From Planctomycetota bacterium (GTDB taxonomy: Bacteria; Planctomycetota; Phycisphaerae; Phycisphaerales; SM1A02), in assembly GCA_022567855.1 (NCBI GenBank), contig JADFGE010000206.1, positions 1-5,780 of the forward strand: a stretch of DNA of 5,780 bases, given 5' to 3'. The notes under the pieces are model-generated. The model was not told the origin of the DNA. It was given only the letters and a program-made list of their open reading frames with translations, and did no database searches. The position numbers and the translations under genes were made by a program. Every line of letters begins with the position of its first letter. The first letter of the stretch is position 1. Below, piece by piece: positions 1 to 5,566 of this stretch.

Positions 1-100
1 CGTCGAGGCGATCGACATGCGAAGCTCACAAGCACTGCTGCGTGGATGCGTTGGCGGTACAGGCTTGCCGATCCGTCTTCACTGAAGCGTACGGACATTC

Positions 101-128
101 TTTATACAGGAATCATTAGGTTTTTCAA
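101..128 (-). promoter_or_regulatory. sigma70-like promoter pointing leftwards
   Basis: Read on the minus strand, TTGAAA (128-123) is followed after 16 nt by TATAAA (106-101). Each hexamer is one mismatch from the sigma70 consensus, and the spacer is within the usual range. It lies in the AT-rich gap after the LptC-like stop codon and would start RNA near position 94, serving a gene beyond the left edge. This is pattern matching only; the gap is the kind of place where a promoter is expected. Confidence 0.4.
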
Positions 129-130
129 CA

Positions 131-172
131 GGCCCACTGTCCCTGTCTATGAGCGAGTACGAGTGGGGGGCC
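131..172 (-). terminator. imperfect hairpin after the LptC-like gene
   Basis: GGCCCACT at 131-138 can pair with AGTGGG...GGCC at 162-172, leaving extra G residues bulged and a loop of about 23 nt. It lies 22-63 nt past the TAA of the LptC-like gene and just before the promoter-like sequence, where a transcription terminator would be sensible. The minus-strand 3' side lacks a proper U tract (TGTTGAAAAA follows), so it is at best a weak or factor-assisted terminator. Confidence 0.2.
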
Positions 173-193
173 AAGCTCCGAGCGCGGTGTTCA

Positions 194-3100
194 TTACTTG
201 CCAGCAGCGCCGGCGGCGCGGATGATCGTGATGCGGTCGTTGGCCATGTCCCAGAGAATCTCCTCGGCGTGGAAGGGCTGGGGGGCGCCGCGATTGAGCA
301 CCGAGATGCGGCGCCCGGAGTTGGCGGTGAGACGGGCCAGGCCGGTTTTGACGTCGTAGTCGAACTCGTCGCATTGAACGTCGCGGGTCGTGGTGCGGAG
401 GAATACCAGGCCGATCGCGTGAACACGCACCAACTCGGCGGGCCCGCCGAGATCAAGGGCAGTCTGATCGGCGCCGTCGGTAGATGCACTGCTTGGCGCC
501 GTTCGCTGCACAGTCGCTTCGAGGCGATCGGCGGTCAGCGTCGCCGTTTTGCCGTCGAGACTCAGATGCCGAACCTCGATGTCCGCGGTCATGACGATAT
601 TGAACAGGTCGTCGCTAGCCTGGGTCATCGCCATTTTTTGCGACCAATCAAACGAGGTCGTTCCGCGGGTGGCGAACCGCGTTTGCACGGACGGCGAATC
701 GTCAGCCTGCGCCTCGGGTGCGCTTGGGCGACGTTCGTCCCGGATGAGCAGCGTGCCGGCTGAATCGACAAGCGCCTCGCCCGTGTGGTGGTTGTAGTCG
801 ATCAGTTCGCCGGCGACAAAAAACACGCGCGGCATGTCGGAATGATCCTCACGCTCCCAGGTGCGGCTCTGAAGCTTCGCGTTGCCGGTGGCGATCATCT
901 TACGGATCGAGCGTTGGCGGCGCTCGGCGTTGACGGAATCGTCATTCACGTTGGTGAGATCGTGTTTGGAGACATCCTCGGGGTCGCGCGCGAACTCGAG
1001 CCGCAGTGAATCAGCGTGAACCGTATCGTGTTCGAGGGGGGAGGGATCGGCGTCGGCCCGGACCGATCCGTTGAAGTCCACGGCCCCGTTGCCGTGGTCG
1101 TGAGCGCCGTCGAATACGGCCGAGTCCGTCCAGTGAAGGTTGAGTTGCGGCTGATCGTCGGTGATGGCGACTTCAATCGCCCGGCCGTCGTCGTCGAGTT
1201 GAAGCGGCACATCATCCCGGAAAATGCGCAGTCGCCCCGGGCCGGGCAAGTGACCGCGATTCGTTTTGCCGTCCATTTCGAGCCGCGCGATTTGATCGAT
1301 CAGAAGGTTGTCCTGTAGCAGTAGGATATTTTCACCCGTCACATCGGCGGTTTGGGCGATGCCGTCGACGTCGATGCGTTCGGCGAGGACGCGTGCGCCG
1401 TCGTGTAGACGGAGCTGCGCTTCGTCAACGGCGATGAGCTTCTGGATTTCAAAATCACCGAACTGATCGCCGTTGTCGCGGCCGTCTGCTTCGGCCTGCT
1501 CGGGCACTTCACGGAAGGTAACGTCCAGGCTCTCAGCCCACATTGTCTGCTCGGCATCGCGCGTCATCACACCGCCGGTCGCGACGAGTCGTGTGGGGAT
1601 CGTCCGGCCGCGTGCGGTTTGCATCATCGACAACTTGAGGTTTCGGCAGGCAAGCTCGCCCGGTGCGCTGCCCAAACTGTGGGCTCGCACGTCGCCGGCA
1701 GCGTCGATTGACTCAAGGCGAGCCGCACCCGAACCGTCGCCGGAGAATCCCGCCTGCATTGTTTCGGCCTCGAGCGCGAACGACTCGCCGACAACGGTGA
1801 CGTCGCCCACGAAGGCAGCGGTGCGAATCCGGGTGCTGGCGTCGGCGTTGGACCCGGGCTCGAACTGAAGATCAACGCGCTGCTGCCAGGTGATCTGAAG
1901 CGACGGCTGAGCTTGGTCGTCGTCGGCAACCGGCTGCGGTGAAAAGCCCAGCGCCGCGAGCGAACTGATGACGATCCGCGGACCGAGCGACGAAATCCTG
2001 CCTGGCCGGGCAACCTTGAACAAGGTCATCCGGCCGGGGCCGACGAATCCCGCCTGGTTGGCCTCAGATCGATACCAAAAGCGATCGCCGGTGGCGTGGA
2101 GTTCGGGCGTCGTTACCCACAGTGGGTGCTGGGCGGACCCGACGAGCTGGATCTCCTTGTCAAGCACGCGATACAGCAGGTGGTCGCATTCGGCTTCGGC
2201 CTGTTGATCCGGGTCGAGCAAGTGAACTGGTCGTCCGTTACCGGTCAGTGTGAGCAGCGCGTCCTCGGCCGAAGCCAACCGTTCGTTCGGATCGGTGACG
2301 GGAACGATGGTGAGCGAGCCGTCGCAATCGATGATGACGTCGTCGGCACTCGGCGGGGCCGCGATGGAGTTTCGCTGCGGGTCTTGAAAGGAAGCGATCG
2401 CCAGGGCCGCCAAGGCTTGGGTCAGCGGCATCTGCTCGGGCAGCGCCTGCGCGATATTCTTCGGACCGTTGGCGCGCGATGAAGTCGGCGGGCCCATCGC
2501 CATCATGTTGGTTACGCCCTCGCTTTGCATCGAGAACACGATGCTCAAGGCGTCGCCGACGATGACCTTGTTGCCTTGGCGAATGCGCACGTTTTCGTTG
2601 AGCGTGAGGCGGTAGAAGGTCACCTCCGTGCGGGCTGGAGACGGACTCGGCACGTTGGGTTCGTCGGCACCCGGCGTGGGGCTCACCTCGGCTGTGTCAT
2701 CGCCGGTGTCGCCTGATGGGGCGCCGTCCCGGGCGATCGGCGATTGGGCAATCTCGGACGAGGACGGTTCAGCGGATTTCGGCGAGGTGATCCGGATGCG
2801 CTGTGGATGCTCCATGAACAATTGGAAGGTGTGGTTCTGGTCGTCCATGAGCACGGTGAGGCCGCGACCGTTGGGCAGTTGTATCGACGGCGACTCGACG
2901 TGCACTTCTCCGTCGCAGCGAACCTCGCCCAGGAAGTTATTGAATGCGGCCTCTTCGGTGCGCACGACAAGAACTGGTGAATCTCGATCGGGATCGGCGG
3001 CGCGGCCGTCGCGCGGGGCGAAGAGCCGAATCCAAACGTCGCCGGTGACGGTCCCGGACTCCAGCTTGCGATTGGGGGCGAACGCCAGGGCTGACTGCCC

Positions 3101-3280
3101 TGAAAGCGTCAACACCCGACCGTCGGAAAGGAACATTTCCGCTTCCGGCTGCTCCATCCGTAGCCAACCCGCCGGTTTGCCTCGTGGACTGGGATCAAGA
3201 TTCTGGAAACGATACTGCTGAGCCAATTCGCCCGTTTGCGGGTCCACGAATCGGATCCAACTGCCGTCCGGCAGCTCCAC
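194..3280 (-). CDS. very large LptC/LptA (OstA-fold)-like LPS transport protein, main part
   Basis: Probable periplasmic LPS export protein combining an LptC-like N-terminal region with several LptA/OstA-like segments. The frame is open upstream to a TGA at 3391-3389, and 32 sensible codons (from IVELIPPELDRLDLNK) precede the nominal GTG at 3280. That GTG has no ribosome binding site, so the true start is probably the ATG at 3548, joined by a frameshift at 3376-3380; the rejoined product is about 1,117 aa. Numbering from the GTG: 20-70 resembles LptC (YRFQNL...MEQPEAEMFLSDGRVLTL); 165-218 is a Ser/Pro/Asp-rich linker; 220-255 has the LptA pattern (YRLTLNENVRIRQGN, VIVGDAL). Recurring units of the type 'x-GPGRhxhF' end near 415-421 and 681-687, with a looser copy at 838-847. 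Further OstA-like stretches are near 485-590, 795-850, 890-925 and 945-1020. LptC and LptA are normally under 200 aa each, so the size is striking. The family assignment rests on motif style, not on a search. Confidence 0.7.
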   Translation of the reverse strand: MELPDGSWIRFVDPQTGELAQQYRFQNLDPSPRGKPAGWLRMEQPEAEMFLSDGRVLTLSGQSALAFAPNRKLESGTVTGDVWIRLFAPRDGRAADPDRDSPVLVVRTEEAAFNNFLGEVRCDGEVHVESPSIQLPNGRGLTVLMDDQNHTFQLFMEHPQRIRITSPKSAEPSSSEIAQSPIARDGAPSGDTGDDTAEVSPTPGADEPNVPSPSPARTEVTFYRLTLNENVRIRQGNKVIVGDALSIVFSMQSEGVTNMMAMGPPTSSRANGPKNIAQALPEQMPLTQALAALAIASFQDPQRNSIAAPPSADDVIIDCDGSLTIVPVTDPNERLASAEDALLTLTGNGRPVHLLDPDQQAEAECDHLLYRVLDKEIQLVGSAQHPLWVTTPELHATGDRFWYRSEANQAGFVGPGRMTLFKVARPGRISSLGPRIVISSLAALGFSPQPVADDDQAQPSLQITWQQRVDLQFEPGSNADASTRIRTAAFVGDVTVVGESFALEAETMQAGFSGDGSGAARLESIDAAGDVRAHSLGSAPGELACRNLKLSMMQTARGRTIPTRLVATGGVMTRDAEQTMWAESLDVTFREVPEQAEADGRDNGDQFGDFEIQKLIAVDEAQLRLHDGARVLAERIDVDGIAQTADVTGENILLLQDNLLIDQIARLEMDGKTNRGHLPGPGRLRIFRDDVPLQLDDDGRAIEVAITDDQPQLNLHWTDSAVFDGAHDHGNGAVDFNGSVRADADPSPLEHDTVHADSLRLEFARDPEDVSKHDLTNVNDDSVNAERRQRSIRKMIATGNAKLQSRTWEREDHSDMPRVFFVAGELIDYNHHTGEALVDSAGTLLIRDERRPSAPEAQADDSPSVQTRFATRGTTSFDWSQKMAMTQASDDLFNIVMTADIEVRHLSLDGKTATLTADRLEATVQRTAPSSASTDGADQTALDLGGPAELVRVHAIGLVFLRTTTRDVQCDEFDYDVKTGLARLTANSGRRISVLNRGAPQPFHAEEILWDMANDRITIIRAAGAAGK

Positions 3281-3281
3281 C

Positions 3282-3548
3282 TCAACATTGCGTTGGGGAA
3301 CAAACGGGCCGCCTTTCGAATCGATGATCTTGTTGAGGTCCAGCCGGTCGAGTTCCGGCGGGATCAGCTCGACGATTTTTCGGGTCGTTCAGGGCCGGCG
3401 GCTGGTCGAGTCCGGGATCGATGTTGATGAGGATGATCAGGATCAGCCCGGCCAACAGCACGCCGCTGGCAAAGACCATCAGTGGTTTGACGCGATTGCG
3501 TCGAACGGGTGGGGGCGGACTGGTGCCTGGGGAGCGGTCGCTCGGCAT
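3282..3548 (-). CDS. N-terminal membrane anchor of the LptC-like protein, split off by a frameshift
   Basis: The ATG at 3548-3546 follows the kdsC stop by 8 nt. The upstream GGATAG lies rather far away, so the ribosome binding site is weak. Residues 1-21 are Pro/Ser-rich then basic (VRRNRVK); 22-43 form one hydrophobic segment (PLMVFASGVLLAGLILIILI), the expected N-in single-pass anchor of LptC; the next 14 residues enter the periplasm. From codon 58 onward the frame yields an Arg/Pro/Gln-rich tail (RRADPAGTRPAGPQQDHRFERRP) and stops at 88 aa. That tail looks like out-of-frame translation, whereas the +1 frame beneath it reads naturally into the LptC-like domain. The fragment is therefore best seen as the 5' part of the big gene. 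A genuine separate small membrane protein is possible but less likely. Confidence 0.65.
   Translation of the reverse strand: MPSDRSPGTSPPPPVRRNRVKPLMVFASGVLLAGLILIILINIDPGLDQPPALNDPKNRRADPAGTRPAGPQQDHRFERRPVCSPTQC
3376..3380 (-). other. frameshift site at an A5 run in the lptC-like gene
   Basis: On the coding strand the sequence is GACCCGAAAAATCGTC. Reading from the ATG at 3548 gives D-P-K-N-R-R; removing one A gives D-P-K-I-V-E-L-I-P-P-E-L and continues without a stop to 194. The change is one extra base in a homopolymer, typical of a sequencing or assembly error, though a real mutation or polymerase slippage would look the same. Confidence 0.7.
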
Positions 3549-3556
3549 TGGTCTAT

Positions 3557-4072
3557 CTATCCAAACAAGCCGATCGCTTCGTCCCAACGACCCTTGGCTT
3601 TGAGCAGGTGTTCCACGGCTTCTCGCACCGCACCTTGCCCGCCGGGTCTCGTCGTGACAAACGCCGCGGCCGAGCGCACCTCGCAAGCCGCGTCGGCTAC
3701 CGCCATAGCATAGCCCGCGGCGCACATGACGGGCAGATCAGGCAGGTCGTCGCCGAGCACAGCGGTTTCGGAGGCCAAAAGCCCCAGTTGCTTGAGGATT
3801 CCGTCCAATGCCGCTCGTTTGTCGTCAACGCCGAGAACGACGTGCTCGATGCCCAGCTCCCGGGCTCGATGCGCTACGACCATGCCCTTTCGACCGGTGA
3901 TGATCGCCGCGTGGTAGCCCAGCCGCATCCAGATCCGCAGCCCCAGGCCGTCGCGCGCGTGGAAGCGCTTGGTCTCCACGCCGTGGTCGTCCAGCAGGAT
4001 GCCGCCGTCCGTCATCACGCCGTCCACGTCCAGACACAAGAGCTCGATGTTCTCGATCTCAGCTTTGGGCAT
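3557..4072 (-). CDS. kdsC: 3-deoxy-D-manno-octulosonate-8-phosphate phosphatase (KdsC)
   Basis: A cytoplasmic HAD-superfamily phosphatase that hydrolyses Kdo-8-phosphate to Kdo and phosphate, the step before CMP-Kdo formation and transfer to lipid A. All HAD motifs are present in this 171-aa protein: LDVDGVMTDG with nucleophile D15 and acid/base D17; IITGR with T58; the motif III lysine K84 in GVDDKRAALDGIL; and GDDLPDLPVM with D107, D108 and D111 for Mg2+. The short capless form and the C-terminal 'TTRPGGQGAVREAVEHLL' stretch are typical of KdsC (usual length about 170-190 aa). I chose the ATG at 4072; a GTG directly before it (4075) is an equal alternative adding one residue. The upstream GGTGG is a poor binding site. 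It is tightly linked to the downstream LptC-like gene (8-nt gap) and lies 69 nt from the Ntn-hydrolase gene. Confidence 0.93.
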   Translation of the reverse strand: MPKAEIENIELLCLDVDGVMTDGGILLDDHGVETKRFHARDGLGLRIWMRLGYHAAIITGRKGMVVAHRARELGIEHVVLGVDDKRAALDGILKQLGLLASETAVLGDDLPDLPVMCAAGYAMAVADAACEVRSAAAFVTTRPGGQGAVREAVEHLLKAKGRWDEAIGLFG

Positions 4073-4141
4073 CACACCACCGTGGCGCGACTGCGCCGTA
4101 TGAGCGTGAGTGTATCGCGGGCTGGAGCGTTGAGCTGTGCG

Positions 4142-4708
4142 TCACTGAACGTCCATCAGCGTGATCTCGCCGCCGCAGTGAACGTTGAACTCGATGGCCG
4201 TCCTCACCGCCTGCTGCGCGATCGTCTCAGCGTCATCCTTGTCCCTGTAGAGGTTGTAGAGCGCTCCCAGCGCGTAGTCGGACCCCCAACCGATCGCATA
4301 GTAGTGGTTGAACCGCGTCACGCTCATGTCCTGCGAGACTTTGTAAATCCCGCTGCGATTTGCGATGAGGAACGATGAATCCAGATCGCCGAAGGGACTG
4401 TCCTTGGCTTGCGCCTGGTCGTTGACCATCGTGTAACGATCGTGCAGCGCTTTCCAGAAATCGAGAAAGAACGTGAAGATCGTTTGGCGGTCAGTGAGAT
4501 TGGGCACGTCGTTTTCAGCGACGTAGTTGTCGATGATGTCATCATAGACGGCCCACCCGGTGCCGCCGAGCAAAACCGCGCCGAGTCGGCGAATCTTCTC
4601 GGTGGGGCAGTTGTCACCGGAAACACGTTGGGCGTCGCCGAACGAGGTCAGCGTGTCCGCGGCCATCACGGTCTTGTTGTTCTTGGTTACAGCAACGATG
4701 ATTGACAT
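4142..4708 (-). CDS. proteasome/HslV-like Ntn-hydrolase with Ser1 nucleophile
   Basis: 188-aa protein of the proteasome beta/HslV superfamily. After removal of Met the N-terminus is SIIVAV, which aligns with TTIVSV of HslV, so Ser1 would replace the usual catalytic Thr1. Asp17 (in VMAADT) and Lys37 (in TEKIRRL) match the active-site Asp17 and Lys33 of HslV. GGTGWAVYDDIIDNY matches the helix 1 region, and AIGWGSDYALGALYNLY resembles the proteasomal GSGS-x-YA-x-GA element, with Trp where a Ser is common. DAETIAQQAVRTAIEFNVHCGG is a typical C-terminal helix and strand. It differs from HslV by an insertion around residues 24-33 and a longer middle (PNLTDRQTIFTFFLDFWKALHDRYTM), and no hslU is nearby, so I do not call it HslV; it may belong to a less-studied bacterial 20S-like group. 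Activity and substrate are unknown. No Shine-Dalgarno is seen before the ATG at 4708. Confidence 0.8.
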   Translation of the reverse strand: MSIIVAVTKNNKTVMAADTLTSFGDAQRVSGDNCPTEKIRRLGAVLLGGTGWAVYDDIIDNYVAENDVPNLTDRQTIFTFFLDFWKALHDRYTMVNDQAQAKDSPFGDLDSSFLIANRSGIYKVSQDMSVTRFNHYYAIGWGSDYALGALYNLYRDKDDAETIAQQAVRTAIEFNVHCGGEITLMDVQ

Positions 4709-4714
4709 GGGGGT

Positions 4715-4720
4715 ATTGTA
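4715..4720 (-). promoter_or_regulatory. possible -10 element for a leaderless mRNA
   Basis: On the minus strand TACAAT (one mismatch from TATAAT) ends 6 nt before the ATG at 4708. Transcription would then start at or next to the A of the start codon, which would fit the lack of a Shine-Dalgarno sequence. No matching -35 hexamer is visible about 17 nt upstream, so support is thin. Confidence 0.25.
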
Positions 4721-4760
4721 GTGAATCGCGGAAAGTGGGTTTGATGTCCTAGCTAGCTTT

Positions 4761-4868
4761 GGGTGCCACCGACAGCGACCGAAGGGAGTCGTCGGTGTGG
4801 TCGGACGAGCGTCGTGAAATCGGCACGCATCCCGGCGCGCCGGGACTCACTCGCTGTGCGTGGCACCC
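4761..4868. repeat. REP-like composite palindrome, left copy
   Basis: Bounded by a perfect 9-bp inverted repeat, GGGTGCCAC (4761-4769) and GTGGCACCC (4860-4868). Inside are two arms: CACCGAC/GTCGGTG (4767-4773 with 4791-4797) and CACGCA/TGCGTG (4824-4829 with 4857-4862). A 23-nt block at 4807-4829, containing GTCGTGAAATCGG, is identical to 5504-5526 in the right copy. The GC palindrome CCCGGCGCGCCGGG lies in the second arm's loop (4831-4844). In RNA or single-stranded DNA the whole element could fold as a two-armed structure. Confidence 0.85.
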
Positions 4869-4876
4869 GTGTTTGA

Positions 4877-5425
4877 TCAGAGGTTCGGTGGGTCGATCGC
4901 AAGTACATCGCTGTCTCTTTGGCCGGCATACCACTGGGCTGACGACCACGCCCAGTCGGTGGGTCGTTGTGCGAGTCCTCGTGTGAGAGGATTGCTGTGG
5001 ATGTAGTTGAGCTTCTCGTGGAATTCGTCGTCACTTGCAATGTTCCGATCGTATCCACCGCCCTTCTGCCAGAAATGCAGCTTGCCCTGTGGATCGGTAA
5101 TCCTCGACAAGACCGGTGCGTTGATTTCTCGCCAACGCTGCAACACTCTGTTTGCGAAGAGTCCTTTGAGATCCTTGAGCACATATGACACGGGATATTC
5201 CGGCAGGTCTGGTACGATCAATAGATGAACATGCTCCGGCATGATGACCCAGCCGTTGAGTTTGTATTTGGTTCGATCTCGGCAAGCTACTAGTGCAGCG
5301 ACAAATGCGTCCCGTATCGCGTCGTTGCCAAACAACTCAAGGCGGTGGTAACAGGAGAAGGTAAGGAAACGGGCCTGTTGGGCGATCTCGAACCGTTTCC
5401 GTGTTCGTCGGTACTTCGCTATCAC
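4877..5425 (-). CDS. REP-associated tyrosine transposase (RAYT, Y1_Tnp / IS200-like HUH family)
   Basis: 182-aa single-strand DNA transposase, related to IS200/IS605 TnpA, thought to cut and join REP-type hairpins. Order of motifs: N-terminal strand RFLTFSCYHR (19-28, usual for RAYTs); the metal-binding HUH motif in MPEHVHLLI, with H65 and H67; the probable catalytic tyrosine Y125 in GGGYDRNI; then the RAYT signature YIHSNPLTRGL (141-151) and DWAWSSAQWY (157-166). Full length for the family with no internal stop, so it may be active. The start is GTG at 5425-5423, supported by AGGA 7 nt upstream and by the start of homology at the N-terminal strand. It is flanked on both sides by matching palindromes, its likely substrates. 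It seems less GC-rich than the neighbouring LPS genes, in keeping with mobile origin. Confidence 0.93.
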   Translation of the reverse strand: MIAKYRRTRKRFEIAQQARFLTFSCYHRLELFGNDAIRDAFVAALVACRDRTKYKLNGWVIMPEHVHLLIVPDLPEYPVSYVLKDLKGLFANRVLQRWREINAPVLSRITDPQGKLHFWQKGGGYDRNIASDDEFHEKLNYIHSNPLTRGLAQRPTDWAWSSAQWYAGQRDSDVLAIDPPNL

Positions 5426-5446
5426 GCTGTAATCCTACTGTGTACC

Positions 5447-5557
5447 GGGTGCCACCGACAGCGAGTCCCGGCGCGCCGGGGCGAGTCGTCGGTGCGTAGG
5501 GAAGAGCGTCGTGAAATCGGCACGCACGACTCGCTGCGCTCGCTGTGCGTGGCACCC
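5447..5557. repeat. REP-like composite palindrome, right copy
   Basis: Same architecture and orientation as the left copy: outer inverted repeat GGGTGCCAC (5447-5455) / GTGGCACCC (5549-5557), first arm CACCGAC/GTCGGTG (5453-5459 with 5488-5494), shared block 5504-5526, second arm CACGCA/TGCGTG (5521-5526 with 5546-5551). Here the GC palindrome CCCGGCGCGCCGGG lies in the first arm's loop (5467-5480), not the second. It starts 21 bp upstream of the RAYT GTG and ends 9 bp from the kdsD stop codon, so it could also end or stabilise the kdsD transcript. Confidence 0.85.
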
Positions 5558-5566
5558 TGCATTCGC

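Larger units (their letters stand above)
1..193. other. intergenic region, possibly with the start of a further minus-strand gene
   Basis: No convincing gene is visible here. Short open frames exist on both strands, including one open on the plus strand from base 1 to about 222, but none gives a recognisable protein and the longer ones run antisense into the LptC-like gene. The stretch around 90-130 is clearly AT-richer than its surroundings and holds a promoter-like sequence pointing leftwards. A minus-strand ATG at 18-16 (reading M-S-I-A-S-T to the edge) could be the start of the next gene, but it has no clear ribosome binding site and only six codons are visible. In LPS loci an lptB-type ATPase gene might be expected next; nothing here proves it. 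Confidence 0.4.
4761..5557 (-). mobile_element. REPtron-like unit: RAYT transposase gene between palindromic direct repeats
   Basis: A self-contained 797-bp block: a RAYT gene with a ~110-nt composite palindrome 8 bp past its stop codon and another 21 bp before its start codon. This compact arrangement matches REPtrons, in which a RAYT gene is bracketed by REP-type palindromes it is thought to process. Both repeats share the same orientation. No target-site duplication is apparent outside 4761 and 5557, as expected for HUH single-strand transposition. It sits between kdsD and the Ntn-hydrolase gene, its right repeat beginning 9 bp after the kdsD stop, without damaging either visible gene. Confidence 0.75.

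Noticed and set aside
149..763. 204-aa plus-strand open frame antisense to the 3' end of the LptC-like gene
   Set aside because: No recognisable motifs; it lies wholly against a convincing minus-strand gene for most of its length and is the usual by-product of GC-rich codon bias.
3366..3391. Programmed +1 frameshifting as an explanation for the split lptC-like frame
   Set aside because: There is no in-frame stop codon at the shift point (the first frame runs 30 codons further) and no clear stimulatory signal; a simple homopolymer length change explains it better. Kept only as an alternative within the frameshift finding.
4084..4097. Small hairpin GGCGC-GACT-GCGCC between the Ntn-hydrolase gene and kdsC
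   Set aside because: Only 5 bp with no U tract and just before the kdsC start; too weak to call a terminator or regulatory element.
3509..4378. 289-aa plus-strand open frame across kdsC and the Ntn-hydrolase gene
   Set aside because: It runs antisense through two genes with clear catalytic motifs and shows no domain of its own.
4142..4708. Calling the Ntn-hydrolase HslV
   Set aside because: Ser instead of Thr at position 1, an insertion before the active-site Lys, a longer middle region and no hslU next to it make a straightforward HslV call unsafe.
4753..5184. 143-aa minus-strand open frame overlapping the RAYT gene in another frame
   Set aside because: It is Ser/Thr/Arg-rich without motifs and crosses the left palindrome; the HUH-bearing frame is the real gene.
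4761..5557. CRISPR array or attachment sites as an explanation for the repeats
   Set aside because: There are just two long palindromic copies around a RAYT gene, no regular spacers, no cas genes, and no integrase or tRNA gene.
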